Shown here: positions 1 to 9,839 of the stretch, piece after piece | How the letters are laid out: each line of letters begins with the position of its first letter | Position numbering within the stretch: position 1 is the stretch's first letter | NCBI GenBank assembly: GCA_964036045.1 | Contig: OZ038387.1 | Coordinates: 58,002,427-58,066,426 of the forward strand | Source of the DNA: Eutreptiella sp. 'Long Island Sound 2002' | Taxonomy: Eukaryota > Euglenozoa > Euglenophyceae > Eutreptiales > Eutreptiaceae | Direction of reading: 5' to 3' | DNA: 64,000 bases | Position numbers and translations under genes: made by a program | The notes under the pieces: model-generated | The model's database searches: none | What the model was told of the DNA's origin: nothing | What the model saw: only the letters and a program-made list of their open reading frames with translations

Positions 1-2484
1 AACACCGCACGCGCAAAACAACACACCGAGCGGGCACACCGGTGAACAGGAGCCAGTTGGCCCAGGACGCCGCCCACGCGAAACAACGCACCGAGCGGGC
101 ACACCGGTGAACAGGAGCCAGGAGGCCCAGGACACCGCACACGCAACACAACACACCGAGCGGGCACACCGGTGAACAGGAGCCAGGAGGCCCAGGACAC
201 CGCACACGCAAAACAACACACCGAGCGGGCACACCGGTGAACAGGAGCCAGGGGGCCCAGGACACCGCACACGCAGAACAACACACCGAGCGGGCACACC
301 GGTGAACAGGAGCCGGGAGGCCCTGGACACCGCACACCCAACACAACACACCGAGCGGGCACACCGGTGAACAGGAGCCAGTAGGCCCAGAACACCGCAC
401 GCGCAAAACAACACACCGAGCGGGCACACCGGTGAACAGGAGCCAGTTGGCCCAGGACGCCGCACACGCGAAACAACGCACCGAGCGGGCACACCGGTGA
501 ACAGGAGCCAGGAGGCCCAGGACACCGCACACGCAACACAACACACCGAGCGGGCACACCGGTGAACAGGAGCCAGGAGGCCCAGGACACCGCACACGCA
601 AAACAACACACCGAGCGGGCACACCGGTGAACAGGAGCCAGGGGGCCCAGGACACCGCACACGCAGAACAACACACCGAGCGGGCACACCGGTGAACAGG
701 GGCCAGGTGGCCCAGGACGCCGCACACGCAAAACAACACACGGAGCGGGCACACCGGTGAACAGGAGCCAGTTGGCCCAGGACACCGCACACGCAACACA
801 ACACACTGAGCGGGCATACCGGTGAACAGGAGCCGGGAGGCCCTGGACACCGCACAGGCAACACAACACACCGAGCGGGCACACCGGTGAACAGGAGCCA
901 GTAGGCCCAGGACACCGCACGCGCAAAACAACACACCGAGCGGGCACACCGGTGAACAGGAGCCAGCTGGCCCAGGACACCGCACACGCAACACAACACA
1001 CCGAGCGGGCACACCGGTGAACAGGAGCCAGGAGGCCCACGACACCGCACACGCGAAACAACGCACCGAGCGGGCACACCGGTGAACAGGAGCCAGGAGG
1101 CCCAGGACACCGCACACGCAACACAACACACCGAGCGGACACACCGGTGAACAGGAGCCAGGAGGCCCAGGACACCACACACGCAACACAACACACCAAG
1201 CGGGCGCACAGATGAACAGGAGCCAGGTGGCCCAGGACGCCGCACACGCAAAACAACACACGGAGCAGGCACACCGGTGAACAGAAGCCAGCTGGCCCAG
1301 GACACCGCACACGCAACACAACACACCGAGCGGGCGCACTGGTGAACAGGAGCCAGTTGGCCCAGGACACCGCACACGCAACACAACACACCGAGCGGGC
1401 GCACCGGTGAACAGGAGCCAGGTGGCCCAGGACACCGCACACGCAACACAACACACCGAGCAGGCACACCGGTGAGCAGGAGTAAGGTGGCCCAGGACGC
1501 CGCACACGCGAAACAACGCACCGAGCGGGCACACCGGTGAACAGGAGCAAGGTGGCCCATGACGCCGCACACGCAAAACAACACACGGAGCAGGCACACC
1601 GGTGAACAGGAGCCAGTTGGCCCAGGACACCGCACACGCAACACAACACACCGAGCGGGCGCACTGGTGAACAGGAGCCAGTTGGCCCAGGACACCGCAC
1701 ACGCAACACAACACACCGAGCGGGCGCACCGGTGAACAGGAGCCAGGTGGCCCAGGACACCGCACACGCAACACAACACACCGAGCAGCCACACCGGTGA
1801 GCAGGAGTAAGGTGGCCCAGGACGCCGCACACGCGAAACAACGCACCGAGCGGGCACACCGGTGAACAGGAGCAAGGTGGCCCATGACGCCGCACACGCA
1901 AAACAACACACGGAGCAGGCACACCGGTGAACAGGAGCCAGTTGGCCCAGGACACCGCACACGGAACACAACACACCGAGCGGGCGCACCGGTGAACAGG
2001 AGCCAGGTGGCCCAAGACGCCGCACACGCAACACAACACACCTAGCGGGCACACCGGTGAACAGGAGCCAGGTGGCCCAGGACACCGCACACGCAAAACA
2101 ACACACCGAGCAGGCACACCGGTGAACAGGAGCCAGGTGGCCCAGGACGCCGCACACGCAAAACAACACACGGAGCGGGCACACCGGTGAACAGGAGCCA
2201 GGAGGCCCAGGACACCGCACACGCAACACAACACACCGAGCGGGCACACCGGTGAACAGGAGCCAGGAGGCCTTGGACACCGCACACCCAACGCAACACA
2301 CCGAGCGGGCACACCGGTGAACAGAAGCCAGTTGGCCCAGGACACCGCACACGCAACACAACACACCGAGCGGGCACACCGGTGAACAGGAGCCAGGAGG
2401 CCCAGGACACCGCACACGCAAAACAACACACCGAGCGGGCACACCGGTGAACAGGAGCCAGGTGGCCCAGGACACCGCACACAC
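1..2484 (+). repeat. 65-bp minisatellite, about 38 copies, in LINE 3' UTR
   Basis: The unit contains the core CACACCGGTGAACAGGAGCC and recurs every 65 bp (the ACACCGGTGA block lies at 36, 101, 166 and so on). Variants recur at longer spacing: the opening block at 1 reappears at 391 (six units), and a block near 1460 reappears near 1785 (five units), so the array grew partly by multi-unit duplication. LINE A, of the same family, has a single equivalent unit at about 6992-7045. The array is thus an expansion inside a LINE 3' UTR and not an independent satellite. Long translations on the - strand here are only the repeat read as protein. Confidence 0.95.
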
Positions 2485-3057
2485 GTAGGGCGGCCGGGGG
2501 ACAGGAAAGAACCAACACCCCATGGGTCGGACACACTGGGGCAACCCAGCCGACCCACCGGGCCAGTGGCAGGAGCGGTACTCCAAGGCTGCTGGTCCGA
2601 GCCCGGCCAGGTGAATCGGGGACCATGGCAAACGTCACCCGGAGCCATGGAAGCAACCAGTGACAGGCGAGCCGGTACACAGTCCAGGAGTGGGTCGCCT
2701 GCCAAGTGGAGCGGCCCCGCAACTCAAGCCACAAGGGTGAGGCGGTCGTACCGTAGACAAGCGGGAGCAATACCCCTTGTGGTGAGAGATACTCCACACG
2801 ACTGGGCAGCCCCCAGAGCTGCCGCCCAAAGGAGGGGGCATGTGGCCCTACTCATGGACGCACGTGGGGACACCCTCCCACCTGGGACACATGGACCGGG
2901 TGGCCGCGACAATGCCTTCCCAAGCACATGCGGGAGCGGCTCAAGAGGCACCTAACATAGGGCAGTGGGAGGGACAGGACGTCCCCTTGGTAAGACCTTC
3001 TTCCTGCATCGTCAAAGGAGGCATCCCGAGCTCCCGAAGATACCTACCTACCTACCT
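1..3057 (+). mobile_element. 3' end of a LINE (copy A', LINE A family), 5' part outside window
   Basis: Positions 2485-3057 are an inverted match to 6417-7045, the 3' terminus of LINE A. Both copies end in a short CTAC-type tail (here about 3041-3057, before the unrelated sequence TCATCATTTG), which is how many non-LTR retrotransposons end. The element therefore runs on the + strand with its 3' end at about 3057. No coding sequence of this copy lies in the window; what is visible is 3' UTR, mostly minisatellite. Its target-site duplication cannot be checked because the 5' end lies upstream of position 1. Confidence 0.75.
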
Positions 3058-3463
3058 TCATCATTTGATATGATGTTTTGTTGGAGGTTGAAAATGGCAG
3101 AATGTGATTTCCCGGTTTGGGAATGCTGTGTTTCTAGGAGGGTGCACAAGAGACTGGCCTCCACCATGTCAATACCCAGGCCCCCGACCCCCCCTCTGTG
3201 CCCAGCTGAAGAGAGTGGGCAGGCAACACAAGGAGTACCATAGCAGTAGCAACAACCTACATGTGCCTTTGCGATTTTTCCTGGTGGTCCACGTGACGGT
3301 CCTCCACCCCTCCGGGGGACAACAATGGGTAGGTGATGACAAAGGGGAGGGCAGAGCAAATCTGTATTGGGGGGTCCAAGGAAATATCTTCGTCCAAGAA
3401 AGTGGCACTTCCCAAACATCAAGGGATGCTGCTGTTGTTGCAAATGTGCACACACATGTATGC

Positions 3464-3603
3464 TCACTGGAGGGTCCCGGTGGGCCCTTGAGCCTCAGCA
3501 TCTCCATCGGTTGTTGTTTCCGTTTTCAATTGGGGGCTGTTTGATGAAGCGGCCAACACAAACAGCATTGTGGCAGCCCAGACGAGGTTCCGGTAGAGGT
3601 CCA
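3464..3603 (-). CDS. Possible small secreted-protein ORF or first exon
   Basis: An ATG at 3603 (- strand) opens a 46-codon frame. Its first residues, MDLYRNLVWAATMLFVLAAS, look like a cleavable signal peptide: a short polar start followed by a hydrophobic core with small residues. The rest is acidic and Thr/Gly-rich and ends at a stop. No family is recognised and no splice donor is obvious, so it may be chance. G1 lies only 16 bp upstream of the ATG, so any natural promoter would now be more than 55 kb away, beyond 58868. Confidence 0.2.
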
Positions 3604-3614
3604 TGGCTGAGGCT

Positions 3615-3619
3615 TTGGG
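3615..3619. repeat. Target-site duplication of G1, left copy (TTGGG)
   Basis: TTGGG at 3615-3619 abuts the first base of the 5' LTR, and the same five bases at 58863-58867 follow the last base of the 3' LTR. Five base pairs is the usual duplication for Ty3/gypsy integrases. The match fixes both ends of an element that now spans more than 55 kb. Confidence 0.85.
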
Positions 3620-4406
3620 AGTAAGAAAAAGTGCTTTTCCATTGCTTTGAGGCATACTCTAGTTGTATTAGAGATGCACTGAGCATCCATGCATTTTTAT
3701 CTTAGTATTGGTCCAACCAAAAGTGGTGATAACACATTTTGACCTATGGAACCAAACACCCAATCAGGATATGGAGTGGACCCCTTAATCCCCTTTCAAT
3801 GTGAAGCTATTCATCTTTTACTGAGTTGACTGAGCACTGACATACCTAAGGTAGAGCCTATGGATTTATCTATGTTTTTCCATGAATTCTTAGCTATCCT
3901 AGTGGTATGCACCCTAGGAGGCTGGGCACCTCTTTTTGAGAGGTCCTGGGTTCAATTCCTGGTCAGCCTAGCTAAGTAGGAAGATCCCATGTGACATGGC
4001 AGTGACCTCATCGCCACATGCCCTGCCACCTCGGCACATATGGGACCCAAAAGAAAGAGTGCACATCTCCTGAGATGGCACTAAGGAGAGAGAGTGACCA
4101 TGGGGCAGTTTTCTAACTCTTTTCCCAAAACATTTCAGCTATCTTTGTGAATATGCATTCATTTGTGACCTGAGTTGCAGTTTCTGTGAATATCCAATCA
4201 TCTTTCACTGTCTACACTGCAGCCCTTCATGCTTTGATCCTGATCTTCTCCTCTTTGCACACTTCTGGCTTGGGTTATCCTGGATTGACTCTATTTCTGC
4301 AAAACAAAGGTTTTCATCTTCCAAAAAAAGCAGCAGGAAACCCTACACCTACAGCAAGCAGCAGGAGAAGCAAAAACACAGTGCTGAAAACACTATAAAC
4401 TTTTCT
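3620..4406 (+). repeat. 5' LTR of G1 (787 bp)
   Basis: The LTR starts AGTAAGAAAAAG and ends AACTTTTCT, directly before the primer-binding site. It matches the split 3' LTR over its full length. The termini are AG...CT, not the usual TG...CA, and G2 LTRs share this. A TATAAA lies only about a dozen bases from the 3' end, an odd place for an LTR promoter if it is used. A tRNA-like module lies at 3889-3976. Confidence 0.93.
3889..3976 (+). other. tRNA-like module inside the G1 LTR
   Basis: An 88-nt block folds like a tRNA. CTTAGCTA (3889-3896) and TAGCTAAG (3969-3976) form a perfect 8-bp end stem. ACCTC (3928-3932), the 7-base loop TTTTTGA and GAGGT (3940-3944) form an anticodon-like arm. GGTTCAATTCC (3949-3959) matches a B box with one mismatch, and TATCCTAGTGG (3895-3905) approximates an A box. 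It is present in both G1 LTRs, so it was part of the LTR before integration. It may be a captured tRNA-derived SINE or a functional Pol III-like module. Confidence 0.55.
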
Positions 4407-4417
4407 GGTAGCAGAGG
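4406..4417 (+). other. Primer-binding site complementary to initiator tRNA-Met
   Basis: TGGTAGCAGAGG follows the 5' LTR, sharing its last T. It is the reverse complement of CCTCTGCTACCA, the 3' end of eukaryotic initiator tRNA-Met as known from animals. G2 has the near-identical CGGTAGCAGAGA at 27316-27305. Confidence 0.85.
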
Positions 4418-4532
4418 CAGCCTGTCTCTGTGCACCGGCAGCGACCCCGCGCCGTACAACCAGTGCTCTGAGTACAGGCAAATATAGGCAGAAGGGCGGA
4501 CTAAGATCGATCCAAGAAAGGAGGAAGCTGAC

Positions 4533-6416
4533 GTGAAGACAGCGCCAGCGCCTGAGGCACCGACAAGGCCGGCACCTGGCGCGGTACCTTCGGCAGAGCC
4601 CTTACATGGGCCAGTGGATGCGGCTGAGGACTCCCTGGATGGGCTTCAGACGGCCTTCAGGGCCCTGTCTGTCGATGAGGTGGTCTGTCAGCAGCCTGTG
4701 AAGAGGAAGAGAGAGAACGAGAGCGAGAAGGATGCTGGAGGAGAAGCAGACGAAGGAGAGGAACAAGGGCAAGACCCGACGCAGGACCCTACCTTCGAAG
4801 GCGCACCAAGCGCTTCTGGCCTCCACGCATCACCCTCTCCTTTAACCACCACACTCCCAGCCGCCGCAACATCCACTTCCACAACCAACCCGCCTATGGC
4901 AGAGGTCACAGGCTTTACTGGCATGCCTCCCTACCCCGCCTATGGTATGGGCCCACCTACCACTGCGCTCCATGAGGCAACTACTGCCAGTGAGCCGGTG
5001 GCTTCCAGCTCTGCGCCGCGATGGTATGCGGCTGACTATCCCCATCCACTACATGCTACTGGAACCTATATGGATGTTCCTGGGTATGCACCTGGGTATG
5101 CATCCTTGAGTGGGTTGAGGAGAGGACCGGAGTCTCTTGGAGGCAGGTGTAGAGGATCGGGGAGATCCTCCAACAGGTCCCTGACGCGGTCAGAGATCAA
5201 CGAGGTGCTCCGAGGAGCCACTTCAAAAATCGTGGGCGACCTCACACAAGAGATCTGTGAGAAGCTGGAGCCCCTGATGATCCCGCCCCAAACGTCACCT
5301 ATCTCGGTGGGAATGTCACCCGACCGAGTACAGGCTAACCACCTGACGGCAGGGTTGACAAATACCCTGGGGAGCCTGAGGAGCAGACCGATGCCGACGC
5401 CTGCAGCTATTCCGAGAAGTCCCTTCGTGCCGAGAACGGCCCAGCCGCCCTACAGCCACGTGACGAACTCGACGAGGGCCGAGCTGGACCGGCTGGGGCT
5501 AACAGCCTTGAGGGCTATGGTGGACGTAGAGCCTTATGGCTCTAGTGATCTTGGCGGAGACCCCTCCGATGACGAGCCGCCGTCGATGGATTCTCCTTCG
5601 CCCTCAGATGACGAGGACCCTGATGACCCCGAGGACCCCAAGGGTAAGAAGAAGAAGAAGAAGAAGAAGAAGACCCGACGCCCTGAAGGACGCCGAGCTC
5701 AGGAGGCGAAGGCTATTGCCACCTCCAAGATAGTGGTGAACCTGCCTAATTTCACAGGCAAGGACCTCAGCGAGTTGGCTGAGAACTTTGGCCGGTTCCT
5801 ACGACTGACCGGCCAAACCCACGCGAGTGGGCGAGTGAAGTGCGACCTGCTCCTGCAGTGCTGCAAGACCAAGTACCCGGAGAAGCAGGTCAGGCAGATC
5901 GTGACTAACTCCGCCACCTTTGCCGATGTGTTGGTTGCCCTGGAGAGGCAGTACCCAACCTACGAAACCGACCTCTCAATCAGGGTCGAGATCCAGAACC
6001 TACCCGTGCTGCCCAACAACCCCAAGCCTGGCAGGGTATCTGAGCTGTTGGCTGATCTGGATCACTGGGCTGGACGACTGACGCCCGGCTCCTACAGCGA
6101 CGACGACCTGCCATTCTGGTTGGTGGCCAAGCTCCCCCGAGAGCTATGGGACGAGTGCCGTTTGACGGCTGAGCGCAAGGCTAGACCCCTCCACTACGAG
6201 GATCTATGTGTGCTGCTCCTGGAGATGGCGCTGGAGAAGGAGAGCGACCAGCACTTGAACAACTACCGTCCTGGTGGTGGAGGTTCTGGAGGCAAAGGGT
6301 ACCAAGGGTCCCGACCTGGGCAGGGGACTACCCCCAAACACGCCCACGCCCGTACCATGGAGAACGTGAAGGAGCTATTCTGGTGTGGTGCCAGAGATGA
6401 GCAGGGCCACCTGCAG
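4533..6416 (+). CDS. gag: G1 gag, 5' portion (interrupted by LINE A)
   Basis: Encodes the N-terminal part of the capsid-like Gag that packages element RNA. The open frame begins after a TAG at 4485. The first in-frame codons near 4533 are non-AUG and the first ATG is at 4896, so the true start is unsettled (non-AUG initiation, or a start at 4896). Visible parts are a low-complexity acidic and Pro-rich N-terminus, a lysine run (about 5645-5675), and a capsid-like helical region from about 5730 to 6250. That region aligns with G2 Gag, sharing blocks such as LTGQ, QVRQIV/QVKQIV and YETDLS. The frame runs to 6416, where LINE A enters, and resumes at 13305. Confidence 0.85.
6292..6416 (+). repeat. 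125-bp target-site duplication of LINE A, left copy
   Basis: 6292-6416 reappears at 13180-13304 with two substitutions noticed by eye (GTGGTGCC versus GTGATGCC, and GAGATGAG versus GAGACGAG). It is gag sequence ending CACCTGCAG. The copies bracket LINE A exactly, so this is a target duplication of unusual length for a non-LTR element. Confidence 0.9.
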
Positions 6417-7105
6417 GTAGGTAGGGTAGGTAGGTATCTTCGGGAGCTCGGGATGCCTCCTTTGACATTGCAGGAAGAAGGTCTTACCAAGGGGACGTCC
6501 TGTCCCTCCCACTGCCCTATGTCAGGTGCCTCTTGAGCCGCTCCCGCATGTGCTTGGGAAGGCATTGTCGCGGCCACCCGGTCCATGTGTCCCAGGTGGG
6601 AGGGTGTCCCCACATGTGTCCATGGGTAGGGCCACATGCCCCCTCCTTTGGGCGGCAGCTCTGGGGGGCTGCCCAGTCGTGTGGAGTATCTCTCACCACA
6701 AGGGGTATTGCTGCCGCTTGTCTACGGTACGACCGCCTCACCCTTGTGGCTTGAGTTGCGGGGCCACTCTGCTTGGCAGGTGACCCCCTCCTGGACTGTG
6801 TACCGGCTCGCCTGTCACCGGTTGCTTCCATGGCTCCGGGTGACGTTTGCCATGGTCCCCGATGCAGCCTGGCCGGGCTCGGACCAGTGGCCTTGGAGTA
6901 CCGCTCCTGCCACTGGCCCGGTGGGTCGGCTGGGTCGCCCCAGTGCGTCCGACCCATGGGGTATTTGTTTCTTCCTGTCCCTCGGCCTCCCTACGTGTGT
7001 GCGGTGTCCTGGGCCGTTGGGCTCCTGTTCACCGGTGTGCGTGCTGTGTGCGGTGCGCGTGTGCCATGGGTGGTTGTGTCCCTCTTCCTCCCCCCCTAAT
7101 TTTCG

Positions 7106-7138
<33 letters not shown>

Positions 7139-8429
7139 GTTATTCTTTTTTTTCTCTGTTTTTTTTTTTTTTTTGGAAAAAAGAAAAAGAAAAAACAAAA
7201 AAGTGGTAAACAGGGGCGCGCGTACACTGCAGGCACAGGCACGGGCAGCTGGTGCGGCGGTGCTATAGCGTTGTGTCCTCTGGCGTGTGTCGTCGGTGCT
7301 GTGGCGGCGGTCGCGCCCCAGGGGTGCGGCTCGCGTGTCCTGATGTACACGGGTATGGGTCAGGGTGGGTTTGGTTAGGTGTCTCTTTGCTTCTGGTGCT
7401 GGCTGGTTAGGCGGCTGTGTGGGCTGTGGCTGTGGGCTGTGTCCACGTATTTCCCTCTGCGGGCCTGGTTTGGAGTCAAGGGTTGACAGTTTCGGGGTGT
7501 GGCTCGGGTTTGATTTGTGTTGGGGCTTCGGCTCGGTTAGGCTTGGGTCAGGGTGGGTTTGGTGAGGTGTCTCTTTGCTTCTGGAGCTGGCTGGTTAGGC
7601 GGCTGTGTGGGCTGTGGGTGTGGGCTGTGGTTACCTTGTTCCCTCGGCGGGTTTGGTTAGGAGTCAAGGGTTAGCGGTTTCGGGGTGTGGCTCGGGTTTG
7701 ATTTGTGCTTGAGTTCTGGATCGGTTTGGCGGTGGCGCGGGGCCGGGCCTGTGGGTAGCGGCGTCCACGGGGTCGTGCGCCCAAGGCGAGTGCGGGGTGG
7801 TGCGTGCGGGCCGGCCGGTGGCCGGTGGCCTCACTGGGAGTCCCACACGGAGGGGTTGACGGGCGTGCCAGGGGCGTACGCAGCGTGCAGGTTGGGCAGC
7901 AGCGGGCGCACGTGCAGGGCGTCGGCGTGCCCGATGAGGACCTCACTGAGGACCGAGGGGTTGGCGGCAAGCAGTATGCGATGCCCGGGAGGGATGGCGG
8001 CGAGGAGCGGGAGGATGTCCGCGGCCCGCGACGTGGGGGCGAGCACGTCGTGGGCCGGGTGCGGCCCCAATAGCGGTGCTGGGGGGAGCGGGACCACAGG
8101 ACGGCGGTCTACTGTGAGGTGCCGAGTGGGCGATGCTGTGGCGCAGTGTGTGGGGCTGGGTGCTGGGCGGCGTGGGGACGTGCGGCGGGAGGGGGGGGGG
8201 GCGGGGCGGTGGCGTGGGAGGGGGCATGGCGGAGGAGTGACGTCAGTGACGTGTGTGTCGTGCTGAGGGTGGAGAGGAGCCCACGGTATCGGGCCTGGGT
8301 TCGGCGCCTTTGGGCGTAGTGGTGCTCGTTGTCGTGTGCGTTGGTTTCCTTCGGCGTCCGGTTCGTTTGGTGACCTCTGGGCGGGGCCTGGCGTGGCGCC
8401 CCGTGGTGTTGGTGTGCTGGGTAACGGGG
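6417..8429 (-). other. 3' UTR of LINE A
   Basis: About 2 kb without coding sense. 6417-7045 is the inverted counterpart of 2485-3057, plus one 65-bp unit (about 6992-7045). Long T tracts on the + strand (29 T at 7106-7134, more near 7146-7153 and 7159-7174) are A tracts in the element RNA but lie 0.7 kb inside its 3' end, so they are not the terminal poly(A). A 188-bp tandem duplication occupies 7357-7722. Confidence 0.75.
7357..7722. repeat. 188-bp direct duplication in the LINE A 3' UTR
   Basis: The block beginning GGGTCAGGGTGGGTTTGG at about 7357 recurs at about 7545, both followed by TCTCTTTGCTTCTGG. The copies differ by substitutions and small indels, so this is not a very recent event. 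Confidence 0.8.
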
Positions 8430-9839
8430 TTAGATGGCGGCGCCGCTGGCCGGGGGGTCGGGCGCGTCGTGTTGTGTGGCGCGCAGGGCTCCTGGGGTGC
8501 TGTGGGTGTCGCCGGTGTCGGTGCGCCGACGCTTGTGGGGTGGTGAGGGGGTGTGTGCGTGCGGGGCTGGGCTTTGGGTGATGTCCCACAGGCGGATGCC
8601 GTCGCGCCGCGTTTCCTGGAGGGTCTCCCGCAGGCGCCTGAGGACATACGGGTGGTCCTGGGGCGCGGGGAGGTTGCGGGGGTGGACTCCCAGGGGGTGG
8701 AGCGCATCGGCCAGCATGGCTTCCCATGCGGCCTGCGGCATCCACCCCCCCGCCGGCCAGAGGCGGCAGTTCTCCACCGACCCCTTGCGGGGCCGATTAA
8801 CCAGGCCCTCGAGGGAGGGCTCTCCCCGGGCCCACTTCCGCAGCTCCCAGAGCTGCGTGTGGGTCCAGCGCTGCCACCACTGTTCCTGGGCGGGCCTGCG
8901 GTCTTGGGCGGAGGAGTGGGCGTGGGTGGGTGTGACGGGGTCGTGGGGACCGGCGGCGGTGGCGGGCCTGGGGGATTCCTCGTAGTCCTGTTCCGTGGGG
9001 GTGCGTGGGGAGTGGGGGTGCACGCGGATGTGGACCCGCGGGTTTGCGCGTACGGTCTCTGCCTCGGGGTTGGGCGGGGATTCGCGGCGGCGGCGGTAGT
9101 GGGGCATGCGTTGCATGTGGGCTGTCATCGGGAGCCGGTAGGGGGGCGGGGGCGCTGCTGGTGGACCCTGGAGCGGTCCGTGGGCCTGGGGTGCGGGCTT
9201 TGGGAGGTGGTGGGACGAGGCGCGTCGCGCTTCGGCCGCGGCGCGCTCCGCCATGAAGGTGGTGGCGGTGGCGTCGGTGACGGTGGGGGGGCGCCGCGCT
9301 TGGCGCTGCTGCCTTCGGGCCTGGGACGGCTGGGGCCGGATGTCGTAGAGGACATCCTCGGGGGGCCGGGATCGCGCTGCCGTCGTGGCGCCGGGTTTGG
9401 GCTTGGGTTTGGGCTTGGCTGCGGATCGCCGTTTGGCGGCGGTCTTGGGCTTCGGCTGGGTCGTGGGCGTGGGCTTCGCCGGGGCGTGGGCTTTGGCGGC
9501 GGCGGGGCTGCTCGCGGTGGGGGCGGGTTTGGAGGCCCGTTTGGGAGGTGTCCCCCGCGGCCTGGGGGGTGGAGTGCTGGATGAGGACGTGGTGGTGGTG
9601 GTGGATGAGGTGGTCCTGGTGGTGGAGGTTGTGGAGTCGGAGGCGGAGGAGAGGGCTGTGGGAGATGGCGGAGGGTCCCGGGCCTCGGGGGCGGGCGTAT
9701 GATGCTGGGTCCTGTAAGTAGCGAGAACGAGGGTGCAGGTTCGGGCATCGGGCGTGTGCGCGCGTTTTCCCTGGTGATCCGTGCGTGCTGGTGCTTGTCT
9801 CGGCTGCGCGGGCACGTGGGTTACCCGGGGGGTGGCCAT
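8430..9839 (-). CDS. LINE A ORF4: basic protein with conserved C-terminal domain
   Basis: The ATG at 9839 lies inside the end of ORF3, whose TAA is at 9823-9821, so start and stop overlap by 19 nt; this suggests coupled reinitiation. The open frame extends upstream to about 10151, but there it shadows ORF3. The protein is Pro/Ala/Thr-rich with Lys-Pro repeats in its first half (nucleic-acid-binding character). Near its end is a structured region of about 120 residues containing GSVENCRLWPAGGW and HPYVLRRLRETLQETRR, then a PPHKRRR tail. LINE B ORF4 ends with a comparable region and the same PPHKRRR. Function unknown; the tail may be a nuclear-localisation or RNA-binding patch. Confidence 0.6.
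   Translation of the reverse strand: MATPRVTHVPAQPRQAPARTDHQGKRAHTPDARTCTLVLATYRTQHHTPAPEARDPPPSPTALSSASDSTTSTTRTTSSTTTTTSSSSTPPPRPRGTPPKRASKPAPTASSPAAAKAHAPAKPTPTTQPKPKTAAKRRSAAKPKPKPKPGATTAARSRPPEDVLYDIRPQPSQARRQQRQARRPPTVTDATATTFMAERAAAEARRASSHHLPKPAPQAHGPLQGPPAAPPPPYRLPMTAHMQRMPHYRRRRESPPNPEAETVRANPRVHIRVHPHSPRTPTEQDYEESPRPATAAGPHDPVTPTHAHSSAQDRRPAQEQWWQRWTHTQLWELRKWARGEPSLEGLVNRPRKGSVENCRLWPAGGWMPQAAWEAMLADALHPLGVHPRNLPAPQDHPYVLRRLRETLQETRRDGIRLWDITQSPAPHAHTPSPPHKRRRTDTGDTHSTPGALRATQHDAPDPPASGAAI

Larger units (their letters stand above)
3058..3619. other. Pre-insertion flank left of G1
   Basis: This is about 560 bp of moderate-GC sequence between the 3' tail of LINE A' and the start of the G1 5' LTR. 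It was continuous with 58868 onward before G1 inserted. Apart from a short possible signal-peptide ORF on the - strand (3464-3603), I see no recognisable gene, RNA or repeat. The last five bases (3615-3619) are the G1 target duplication. Confidence 0.6.

Noticed and set aside
1-2484. CRISPR-like array
   Set aside because: The 65-bp units are contiguous and variable throughout, without repeat-spacer alternation, and lie in a LINE 3' UTR.
2042-2797. Long Cys/Val/Leu-rich open frame on the - strand
   Set aside because: It is the 65-bp minisatellite translated; the protein merely repeats the unit and has no independent support.
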